Assembly (NCBI RefSeq): GCF_051401765.1
Contig: NW_027480481.1
Coordinates: 1,054,001 to 1,118,000, forward strand
Reading direction: 5' to 3'
From: Calliopsis andreniformis
Lineage: Eukaryota; Arthropoda; Insecta; Hymenoptera; Andrenidae
DNA: 64,000 bases
Of the stretch, positions 53,600 to 64,000 are shown in pieces. The notes below the pieces were generated by a model, which saw only the letters and a program-made list of their open reading frames with translations, searched no databases and was not told where the DNA came from. A program made the translations under genes and the position numbers. How positions within the stretch are numbered: the stretch's first letter is position 1; every line of letters begins with the position of its first letter.

Positions 53600-56173
53600 C
53601 CTCAGTCCTCAAACCTCAATCCTCAACCCTCAATATTCAACACACAATCCTCAGCCATGAATCCTCAATGCTCAACCATCAATCCTCAATTCTCAATACC
53701 CAATCCTCAATCGCCAATCCTCAATCCCCAATCCTCAATCTCCAATCCTCAATCCTCAGTCCTCAATCCTCAGTCCTCAGTCCTCAAACCTAAATCCTCT
53801 ACCGTCAGTCCTCGTCCTCAATCCTCAAACCTCAATCCTCAATTCTCAATATTCAATCATGAATACTCAATCTTCAATCCTCAATCCTCAATCCTCAATC
53901 CTCAATCTTCAATCCTCAATAATCAATCTCCAATCCTACATCCTCAATCTCCAATCCTCAATCCTTAATCCTCAATCTTCAATCCTCTATCGCCAGTCCT
54001 CAATCTTCAATCCTCAATGCTCAATCCTCAATCCTCAATCCTCAGTCCTCAATCCTCAATCCTCAAACCTCAATCCTCAACCGTCAGTCCTCGTCCTCAA
54101 TCCTCAACCCTCAATCCTCAATCCTCAATCTTCAATCTCCAATCCTAGATCCTCAATCCTCAATCCTCAATCCCCAATCTTCAATCTTCAATAATCAATC
54201 TCCAATCCTAAATCCTCAATCCTCAATCCTCAATCCCCAATCTTCAATCCTCAATAATCAATCTCCAATCCTAGATCCTCAACCCTCAATCCTCAATGCT
54301 CAATCCTCAATCCTCAATCCTCTATCCTCAATCTTCAACCCTCAATCCTCCATCCTCAACCCTCAATCCTCAATCTTCAATCCTCAATACTCAATCTTCA
54401 ATCCACAATCCACAATCGTCAATCCTCAATCCTCAATCTTCAATCCTCAATACTCAATTTTCAATCCTCAATCCTCAATCCTCAGTGATCAATACTCAAT
54501 CATTAATACACAATCCTCAATTCTCAATCCTCAATCCTCAATCCTCAATCCTCAATCCTCATTTCACAAACCTCAATCCTCAACCCTCAGTCCTCATCCT
54601 CAATTCTCAATTCTCAATCCTCAATCATCAATCCTCAATCTTCAATCCTCAATCGCCAGTCCTCAATCTTCAATCCTCAATGCTCAATCCTCAATCCTCA
54701 AGCCTCAGTCCTCAATCCTCAATCCTCAATCCTCAAACCTCAATCCTCAACCGTCAGTCCTCGTCCTCAATCCTCAACCCTCAATCCTCAATCCTCAATC
54801 TTCAATCTCCAATCCTAGATCCTCAATCCTCAATCCTCAGTCCCCAATCTTCAATACTCAATTATCAATCTCCAATCCTAGATCCTCAATCCTCAATCCT
54901 CAATCCCCAATCTTCAATCCTCAATAGTCAATCTCCAATTCTGGATCCTCAACCCTCAATCTTCAATCATCAATCCTCAATCCTAATTCTTCAATCCTCA
55001 ATACCCAATCCTCAATCTTCAATCCTCTATCAACAATCCTTAATTCAAAATCCTCAATCGTCAGTCCTCAGCCGTCTAACCTCAATCCCCGACCCTCAGC
55101 CCTCATCCTCAATCCTCAGTCCTCAATCCTCAGTCCTCAGTCCTCAAACCTCAATCCTCAACCCTCAGACATCATCCTCAATCCTCAATCCTCAATCCTC
55201 AGTCCTCAATCTTCAATCCCTAATACTCAATCTTCAATCCTCAATCCTCAGTCCTCAAACCTCAATCCTGAATCTTCAATACTCAACCTTCAAGCCTCAA
55301 TCCTCAGTCCTCAATCCTCAATCCTCAATCTTCAATCCTCAATATCCAATCTTCAATACTCAATCCTCAATCCTCAATCCTCAATCCTCAATTTTCAATC
55401 CTCAATCCTCAATCCTCAGACCTCAATCATCAATATTCAACCCTCAGTCCTCGTCCTCAATCCACAACACTCAATCCTCAATCCTCAACATTCAACCATC
55501 AATGTTCAATCTTCAATCCTCAATGCTCAATCCTCAATCCTCAATCGTCAATCCTCAATCTTCAATCCACAATCCTCAATCCTCAATCCTCAATCCTCAA
55601 TCTTCAATCCTCAATACTCAATCTTCAATCCTCAATCCTCAATTGTCAACCCTCAATCCTCAATCTTCAGTCCTCAATACTCAATTTTCAATCCTCAATC
55701 CTCAATCCTCAATCCTCAATTCTCAATCCTCAATCCTCTGTCCTCAGTCCTCAAACCTCAATCCTCAACACTCAGCCCTCATCCTCCATCCTCAATCCTC
55801 AATCCTCAATCCTCAATCCTCAATTTTCAATCCTCAATCCTCAATCCTCAGACCTCAATCATCAATATTCAACCCTCAGTCCTCGTCCTCAATCCACAAC
55901 ACTCAATCCTCAATCCTCAACAATCAACCATCAATGTTCAATCTTCAATCCTCAATGCTCAATCCTCAATCCTCAATCCTCAATCCTCAATCTTCAATCC
56001 ACAATCCTCAATCCTCAATCCTCAATCCTCAATCTTCAATCCTCAATACTCAATCTTCAATCCTCAATCCTCAATTGTCAACCCTCAATCCTCAATCTTC
56101 AGTCCTCAATACTCAATTTTCAATCCTCAATCCTCAATCCTCAATCCTCAATTCTCAATCCTCAATCCTCTGT
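53600..56173. repeat. 2,574-base tandem duplication, copy 2
   Basis: Second copy. Its left seam shares about 27 bases (CCTCAGTCCTCAAACC onward) with the sequence just past its right end at about 56,174. That is what an unequal crossover between two occurrences of that string would leave. After the seam the array continues with ACACTCAGCC instead of CCCTCAATATTC. Confidence 0.83.
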
Positions 56174-58331
56174 CCTCAGTCCTCAAACCTCAATCCTCAA
56201 CACTCAGCCCTCATCCTCCATCCTCAATCCTTAATCATCAATCCTCAATCTTCAATCCTCAATATTCAATCATCAACCCTCAATCCTCAACCATCAATCC
56301 TCAATCCTCAATCCTCAGTGATCAATACTCAATCTTTAATACACATTCCTCAATCCTCAATCCTCAATCCTCAATCCTCAATCCTCAATCGTCATTTCTC
56401 AAACCTCAATCCTCAACCCTCAGTCCTCATCCTCAATTCTCAATTCTCAATCCTCAATCATCAATCCTCAATCTTCAATCCTCAATAATCAATCTCCAAT
56501 TCAAGGTCCTGAATCCTCAATCCTCAATCCTCAATCTTCAATCCTCAATAATCAATCTCCAATCCTAGATCCTCAATCCTCAATCCTCAATACTCAATCC
56601 TCAATCCTCATTCTTCAATCCTCAATACCCAACCCTCAATCTTCAATCCTCAATCCTCAATCCTCAATCCTCAATCCTCAATCCTCAATCTTCAATCTTC
56701 AATACACAATCTTCAATCATCATTCCTCAATCCTCAATCCTCAATCCTCAATCTTCAATCCTCGATACTCAATCTTCAATCCTCAATCCTCAATCCTCAA
56801 TCCTCAATCCTCAATTTTCAATCCTCAATCCTCAATCCTCAGACCTCAATCATCAATATTCAACCCTCAGTACTCGTCCTCAATCCACAACACTCAATTC
56901 TCAATCCTCAATCTTCAATCATCAATACTCAATCTTCAATCCTCAATGCTCAATCCTCAATCCTCAATCCTCAATCCTCAATCTTCAATCCTCAATCCTC
57001 AATCCTCAGTCCTCAAACCTCAATCCTCAACCCTCAGCCCTCATCATCCATCCTCAACCCTCAAACCTCAATCCTCAATCTTCAATCCTCAATACTCAGT
57101 CTTCAATCCTCAATCCTCAATCCTCAATCCTCAGTCCTCAATCCTCAGTGATCAATCCTCAATCTTCCATCCTCAGTACTCAATATTCAATCCCCAATCC
57201 TCAATCCTCAATCCTCAATCCTCAATCCTCAATCCTCAATCCTCAATCCTCATCCCTCAATCCTCATTCCTCAAACCTCAATCCTCAACCCTCAGTCCTC
57301 ATCCTCAATACTCAATCCTCAATCCTCAATCCTCAATCCTCAATCTTCAATCCTCAATAATCAATCTCCAATCCTAGATCGTCGATCCACAATCTTCAAT
57401 CCTTAATTCTCAATCTTCAATCCTCTATCCCCAGTCTTCAATATTCAATCCTCAATGCTCAATCCTCAATCCTCAATCCTCAGTCCTCAATCCTCAGTCC
57501 TCAATCCTCAAACCTAAATCCTCTACCGTCAGTCCTCGTCCTCAATCCTCAAACCTCAATCCTCAATTCTCAATATTCAATCATCAATACTCAATCTTCA
57601 ATCCTCAATCCTCAGTCCTCAATCCTCAATACTCAACCCTCAATATTCAACACACAATCCTCAGCCATGAATCCTCAATGCTCAACCATCAATCCTCAAT
57701 TCTCAATACTCAATCCTCAATCGCCAATCCTCAATCCCCAATCCTCAATCTCCAATCCTCAATCCTCAGTCCTCAATCCTCAGTCCTCAATCCTCAAACC
57801 TAAATCCTCTACCGTCAGTCCTCGTCCTCAATCCTCAAACCTCAATCCTCAATTCTCAATATTCAATCATCAATACTCAATCTTCAATCCTCAATCGTCA
57901 ATCCTCAATCCTCAATCTTCAATCCTCAATAATCAATCTCCAATCCTACATCCTCAATCCCCAATCCTCAATCCTTAATCCTCAATCTTCAATCCTCTAT
58001 CGCCAGTCCTCAATCTTCAATCCTCAATGCTCAATCCTCAATCCTCAATCCTCAGTCCTCAATCCTCAATCCTCAAACCTCAATCCTCAACCGCCAGTCC
58101 TCGTCCTCAATCCTCAACCCTCAATCCTCAATCCTCAATCTTCAATCTCCAATCCTAGATCCTCAATCCTCAATCCTCAATCCTCAATCCTCAACCCTCA
58201 GTCCTCAATCCTCAGTCCTCAATCCTCAAACCTAAATCCTCTACCGTCAGTCCTCGTCCTCAATCCTCAAACCTCAATCCTCAATTCTCAATATTCAATC
58301 ATCAATACTCAATCTTCAATCCTCAATCCTC
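56174..58331. repeat. Mosaic segment between 2,574-base copies
   Basis: Starts like the 40.0-41.0 and 43.0-44.0 kb segments (AATTCAAGGTCC at about 56.50 kb; 43,799 pairs with 56,946). It then follows the 44.2-45.0 kb segment (44,197 pairs with 57,148, 44,709 pairs with 57,667). From 57,667 its AGCCATGAATCC stretch recurs 718 bases later at 58,385, where the third 2,574-type copy begins. Confidence 0.7.
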
Positions 58332-60100
58332 AGTCCTCAAACCTCAATCCTCAACCCTCAATATTCAACACACAATCCTCAGCCATGAATCCTCAATGCT
58401 CAACCATCAATCCTCAATTCTCAATACCCAATCCTCAATCGCCAATCCTCAATCCCCAATCCTCAATCTCCAATCCTCAATCCTCAGTCCTCAATCCTCA
58501 GTCCTCAGTCCTCAAACCTAAATCCTCTACCGTCAGTCCTCGTCCTCAATCCTCAAACCTCAATTCTCAATTCTCAATATTCAATCATGAATACTCAATC
58601 TTCAATCCTCAATCCTCAATCCTCAATCCTCAATCTTCAATCCTCAATAATCAATCTCCAATCCTACATCCTCATTCTCCAATCCTCAATCCTTAATCCT
58701 CAATCTTCAATCCTCTATCGCCAGTCCTCAATCTTCAATCCTCAATGCTCAATCCTCAATCCTCAATCCTCAGTCCTCCATCCTCAATCCTCAAACCTCA
58801 ATTCTCAACCGTCAGTCCTCGTCCTCAATCCTCAACCCTCAATCCTCAATCCTCAATCTTCAATCTCCAATCCTAGATCCTCAATCCTCAATCCTCAATC
58901 CCCAATCTTCAATCTTCAATAATCAATCTCCAATCCTAAATCCTCAATCCTCAATCCTCAATCCCCAATCTTCAATCCTCAATAATCAATCTCCAATCCT
59001 AGATCCTCAACCCTCAATCCTCAATGCTCAATCCTCAATCCTCAATCCCCTATCCTCAATCTTCAACCCTCAATCCTCCATCCTCAACCCTCAATCCTCA
59101 ATCTTCAATCCTCAATACTCAATCTTCAATCCACAATCCACAATCGTCAATCCTCAATCCTCAATCTTCAATCCTCAATACTCAATTTTCAATCCTCAAT
59201 CCTCAATCCTCAGTGATCAATACTCAATCATTAATACACAATCCTCAATTCTCAATCCTCAATCCTCAATCCTCAATCCTCAATCCTCATTTCACAAACC
59301 TCAATCCTCAACCCTCAGTCCTCATCCTCAATTCTCAATTCTCAATCCTCAATCATCAATCCTCAATCTTCAATCCTCAATCGCCAGTCCTCAATCTTCA
59401 ATCCTCAATGCTCAATCCTCAAGCCTCAGTCCTCAATCCTCAATCCTCAATCCTCAAACCTCAATCCTCAACCGTCAGTCCTCGTCCTCAATCCTCAACC
59501 CTCAATCCTCAATCCTCAATCTTCAATCTCCAATCCTAGATCCTCAATCCTCAATCCTCAATCCCCAATCTTCAATACTCAATAATCAATCTCCAATCCT
59601 AGATCCTCAATCCTCAATCCTCAATCCCCAATCTTCAATCCTCAATAGTCAATCTCCAATGCTGGATCCTCAACCCTCAATCTTCAATCCTCAATCCTCA
59701 ATCCTAATTCTTCAATCCTCAATACCCAATCCTCAATCTTCAATCCTCTATCAACAATCCTTAATTCTCAATCCTCAATCGTCAGTCCTCAGCCGCCTAA
59801 CCTCAATCCCCGACCCTCAGCCCTCATCCTCAATCCTCAGTCCTCAATCCTCAGTCCTCAGTCCTCAAACCTCAATCCTCAACCCTCAGACATCATCCTC
59901 AATCCTCAATCCTCAATCCTCAGTCCTCAATCTTCAATCCCTAATACTCAATCTTCAATCCTCAATCCTCAGTCCTCAAACCTCAATCCTGAATCTTCAA
60001 TACTCAACCTTCAAGCCTCAATCCTCAGTCCTCAATCCTCAATCCTCAATCTTCAATCCTCAATATCCAATCTTCAATACTCAATCCTCAATCCTCAATC
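58332..60100. repeat. Partial third copy of the 2,574-base unit
   Basis: Follows copy 2 at offset 4,728 (53,657 pairs with 58,385, 54,296 pairs with 59,024). It lacks one heptamer near 59.41 kb and has scattered private changes, for example CAATCCCCTATCC at about 59.04 kb where copies 1 and 2 read CAATCCTCTATCC. It is cut off near 60.1 kb, where the order jumps to the TCATCCTCAATTCTC segment. Confidence 0.72.
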
Positions 60101-63100
60101 CTCAATTTTCAATCCTCAATCCTCATCCTCAATTCTCAATTCTCAATCCTCAATCATCAATCCTCAATCTTCAATCCTCAATAATCAATCTCCAATCCTA
60201 GATACTCAATCCTCAATCCTCAATCCCCAATCTTCAATCCTCAATAATCAATCTCCAATCCTAGATACTCAATCCTCAATCCTCAATCCCCAATCTTCAA
60301 TCCTCAATATTCAATCTCCAATTCTAGATCCTCAACCCTCAATCCTCAATCCTCAATCCTCAATCCTCATTCTTCAATCCTCAATACCCAATCCTCAATC
60401 TTCAGTCCTCTATCAACAATCCTTAATTCTCAATCCTCAATCCTCAGTCCTCAGCCGCCAAACCTCAATCCCCGACCATCAGCCCACATCCTCATTCCTC
60501 AGTCCTCAATCCTCAGTCCTCAGTCCTCAAACCTCAATCCTCAATCCTCAATCCTCAATCTTCAATCCTCAATAATCAATCTCCAATCCTAGATCGTCAA
60601 TCCACAATCTTCAATCCTTAATCCTCAATCATCAATCCTCAATCCCCAGTATTCAATCTTCAATCCTCAATGCTTAATCCTCAATCCTCAATCCTCAGTC
60701 CTCAATCCTCAATCCTCAATCTTCAATCATCAATATCCAATCTTCAATCCTCAATCCTCAATCCTCAATCCTCAATCCTCAATTTACAATCCTCAATCCT
60801 CAATCCTCAGACCTCAATCATCAATATTCAACCCTCAGTCCTCGTCCTCAATCCACAACACTCAATCCTCAATCCTCAATCTTCAACCATCAATGTTCAA
60901 TCTTCAATCCTCAATGCTCAATCCTCAATCCTCAATCCTCAATCCTCAATCTTCAATCCACAATCCTCAATCCTCAATCCTCAATCCTCAATCTTCAATC
61001 CTCAATACTCAATCTTCAATCCTCAATCCTCAATCGTCAATCCTCAATCCTCAATCTTCAGTCCTCAATACTCAATTTTCAATCCTCAATCCTCAATCCT
61101 CAATCCTCAATTCTCAATCCTCAATCCTCTGTCCTCAGTCCTCAAACCTCAATCCTCAACACTCAGCCCTCATCCTCCATCCTCAATCCTTAATCATCAA
61201 TCCTCAATCTTCAATCCTCAATATTCAATCATCAACCCTCAATCCTCAACCATCAATCCTCAATCCTCAATCCTCAGTGATCAATACTCAATCTTTAATA
61301 CACATTCCTCAATCCTCAATCCTCAATCCTCAATCCTCAATCCTCAATCCTCAATCGTCATTTCTCAAACCTCAATCCTCAACCCTCAGTCCTCATCCTC
61401 AATTCTCAATTCTCAATCCTCAATCATCAATCCTCAATCTTCAATCCTCAATAATCAATCTCCAATTCAAGGTCCTCAATCCTCAATCCTCAATCCTCAA
61501 TCTTCAATCCTCAATAATCAATCTCCAATCCTAGATCCTCAATCCTCAATCCTCAATACTCAATCCTCAATCCTCATTCTTCAACCCTCAATACCCAACC
61601 CTCAATCTTCAATCCTCAATCCTCAATCCTCAATCCTCAATCCTCAATCCTCAATCTTCAATCTTCAATACACAATCTTCAATCATCATTCCTCAATCCT
61701 CAATCCCCAATCCTCAATCTTCAATCCTCGATACTCAATCTTCAATCCTCAATCCTCAATCCTCAATCCTCAATCCTCAATTTTCAATCCTCAATCCTCA
61801 ATCCTCAGACCTCAATCATCAATATTCAACCCTCAGTACTCGTCCTCAATCCACAACACTCAATTCTCAATCCTCAATCTTCAATCATCAATACTCAATC
61901 TTCAATCCTCAATGCTCAATCCTCAATCCTCAATCCTCAATCCTCAATCTTCAATCCTCAATCCTCAATCCTCAATCCTCAATCCTCAATCTTCAATCCT
62001 CAATACTCAATCTTCAATCCTCAATCCTCAATCCTCAATACTCAATCCTCAATCTTCAATCCTCAATACTCAATTTTCAACCCTCAATCATCAATCCTCA
62101 ATTCTCAATCCTCAATCCTCAATCCTCAATCCTCAATCCTCAATCCTCAATCTTCAATCTTCAATACACAATCTTCAATCATCATTCCTCAATCCTCAAT
62201 CCTCAATCCTCAATCTTCAATCCTCGATACTCAATCTTCAATCCTCAATCCTCAATCCTCAATCCTCAATCCTCAATTTTCAATCCTCAATCCTCAATCC
62301 TCAGACCTCAATCATCAATATTCAACCCTCAGTACTCGTCCTCAATGCACAACACTCAATCCTCAATCCTCAATCTTCAATCATCAATACTCAATCTTCA
62401 ATCCTCAACGCTCAATCCTCAATCCTCAATCCTCAATCTTCAATCCTCAATCCTCAATCCTCAATCCTCAATCCTCAATCTTCAATCCTCAATACTCAAT
62501 CTTCAATCCTCAATCCTCAATCATCAATACTCAATCCTCAATCTTCAATCCTCAATACTCAATTTTCAATCCTCAATCCTCAATCCTCAATCCTCAATCC
62601 TCATGCTACAGTCCTCAATACCCAATCCTCAATCTTCAATCTTCAATCCTCAATTCGCAATCCTCAATCCTCAATCCTCAGCCCTCAAGTATCAATACTG
62701 ATCCCTCATTCCTCGTCCTCAATCCACAACACTCAATCCTCAATCGTTAATATTCATTCATCAATATTCAACCTTCAATCCTGAATCCACAATCCTCAAT
62801 GTTCAGTCCTCAATACCCAATCCTCAATCTTCAATCCTCAACCCTCAATCCTCAATTCTCAATCCTCATTCCTCAGTCCTCGGTCCTCAAACCTCAATCC
62901 TCAACCCTCAGCCCTCATCCTCCATCCTCAATCCTTAATCACCAACCCTCAATCTTCAATCCTCATTATTCAATTTTCAACCCTCAATCATCAATCCTCA
63001 ATTCTCAATCCTCAATCCTCAATCCTCAATCCTCAATCCTCAACTCTCGATCCCCAATCCTCAGTCCTCAGTCCTCAAACCTCAATCCTCAACCCTCAGC

Positions 63101-64000
63101 CCTCATCATCCATCCTCAACCCTCAAACCTCAATCCTCAATCTTCAATCCTCAATATTCAGTCTTCAATCCTCAATCCTCAATCCTCAATCCTCAGTCCT
63201 CAATCCTCAGTATTCAATCATCAATACTCAATCTTCAGTCCTCAATCCTCAATCTTCAATCCTCAATCCTCAGTCCTCAAACCTCAATCCTGAATCTTCA
63301 ATACTCAACCTTCAGGCCTCAATCCTCAGTCCTCAATCCTCAATCCTCAATCTTCAATCCTCAATATCCAATCTTCAATACTCAGTCCTCAATCCTCAAT
63401 CCTCAATCCTCAATTTTCAATCCTCAATCCTCAATCCTCAGACCTCAATCATCAATATTCAACCCTCAGTCCTCGTCCTCAATCCACAACACTCAATCCT
63501 CAATCCTCAACCTTCAACCATCAATGTTCAATCTTCAATCCTCAATGCTCAATCCTCATTCCTCAATCCTCAATCCTCAATCTTCAATCCACAAACCTCA
63601 ATCCCTAATCCTCAATCCTCAATCTTCAATCCTCAATACTCAATCTTCAATCCTCAATCCTCAATTGTCAACCCTCAATCCTCAATCTTCAGTCCTCAAT
63701 ACTCAATTTTCAATCCTCAATCCTCAATCCTCAATCCTCAATTCTCAATCCTCAATCCTCTGTCCTCAGTCCTCAAACCTCAATCCTCAACACTCAGCCC
63801 TCATCCTCCATCCTCAATCCTTAATCATCAATCCTCAATCTTCAATCCTCAATATTCAATCATCAACCCTCAATCCTCAACCATCAATCCTCAATCCTCA
63901 ATCCTCAGTGATCAATACTCAATCTTTAATACACATTCCTCAATCCTCAATCCTCAATCCTCAATCCTCAATCGTCATTTCTCAAACCTCAATCCTCAAC
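60101..64000. repeat. Right-end mosaic, open at the window edge
   Basis: A patchwork of earlier segments. The stretch 60.1-60.5 kb resembles 41.8-42.2 kb, and 60.67-61.9 kb resembles R-type units, with AATTCAAGGTCC at about 61.47 kb. The part around 62.3-63.05 kb matches 3.4-4.15 kb at offset 58,900. The part after 63.29 kb returns to R1-type order. The array runs off the end of the window without a boundary. Confidence 0.7.

Larger units (their letters stand above)
1..64000. repeat. Heptanucleotide satellite array, unit TCAATCC
   Basis: Every line of the window is made of TCAATCC or one- to two-base variants: TCAATCT, TCAATAC, TCAACCC, TCAGTCC, TCAAACC, TCAATTC, TCATTCC and TCAATAA are the commonest. 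Six-base units (TCATCC, TCGTCC) break the register at intervals. No unique sequence interrupts the array and neither edge lies in the window. The plus strand has almost no G, so purine-rich ribosome binding sites cannot be found on it. The repeat is seen directly. A structural or heterochromatic role, or no role, is inference; nothing in the sequence shows a function. Confidence 0.98.

Noticed and set aside
51722..53968. 748-codon open frame (also 54,296-56,488 and 60,670-62,784) as a repeat-rich protein gene
   Set aside because: The start is a chance ATG from a CAATGCTC variant with no ribosome binding site. The product is only SILNPQS-type heptapeptides, and equal open frames exist in the other plus frames. 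Block copies gain and lose stops freely, so there is no sign of protein selection.
1..64000. Telomere repeat (seven bases, like the plant-type CCCTAAA)
   Set aside because: CCTCAAT differs from CCCTAAA at three of seven positions. The array is strongly degenerate with long higher-order blocks, unlike terminal telomere repeats. A subtelomeric or centromeric place is possible but not shown.
1..64000. CRISPR array
   Set aside because: There is no constant repeat alternating with unique spacers; everything between any two repeats is more of the same heptamer.
1..64000. Window as a pure assembly or sequencing artefact
   Set aside because: Copies carry private single-base and heptamer differences and different deletion seams, which collapsed or looped assembly would not easily make. 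Copy number of the identical 2,574-base unit is still uncertain without reads.
1..64000. tRNA, rRNA or other structured RNA genes
   Set aside because: The near absence of G on the plus strand and the short period leave no room for cloverleaf or rRNA motifs. Apart from the 18-base hairpin I saw no substantial inverted repeat.

Overview
The whole 64,000-base window is one tandem-repeat array. The unit is the heptamer TCAATCC (reverse complement GGATTGA). It begins mid-repeat at base 1 and ends mid-repeat at base 64,000, so neither edge is visible and the true array is longer. I found no gene, tRNA, rRNA, CRISPR array, transposon or unique-sequence island. The plus strand is built almost only from C, A and T; G appears in variant units such as TCAGTCC, the TAGATCC step, TGATCAA and TCGTCC.

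Organism: this cannot be decided from the sequence. Tens of kilobases of degenerate short satellite with nested higher-order repeats is the architecture known from eukaryotic heterochromatin (human satellites II/III are the textbook parallel, from a different unit). Heptanucleotide tandem repeats also occur between bacterial genes (the cyanobacterial STRR families are the described case), but I know of no bacterial array this long. There are no flanking genes to settle it.

Layout: heptamer variants occur in a fixed order, and that order is copied in long blocks. Bases 1-15.7 kb hold a roughly 8.6-kb unit, a shortened copy of it (offsets 8,568, then 8,164, then 6,903 as internal deletions accumulate) and the start of a third. 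Bases 15.7-39.3 kb hold three near-identical copies of about 7.6-8.0 kb. Bases 39.3-51.0 kb hold shorter units starting at 39,315, 42,571, 46,826 and 50,090 (spacings 3,256, 4,255 and 3,264). Bases 51.0-60.1 kb hold a 2,574-bp tandem duplication plus a partial third copy. The last 3.9 kb is a mosaic that includes a block also found at 3.4-4.2 kb, 58,900 bases away.

The only landmark that is not simply a heptamer variant is an 18-base hairpin with 7-bp arms. It occurs 14 times between 0.7 and 34.5 kb and was not seen in the rest of the window.

Long plus-strand open frames (up to 748 codons) are a numerical by-product of the unit. Since 7 and 3 share no factor, all three plus frames read the same stop-free heptapeptide (permutations of SILNPQS), while every minus frame meets TGA every 21 bases. 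I therefore annotate no CDS.
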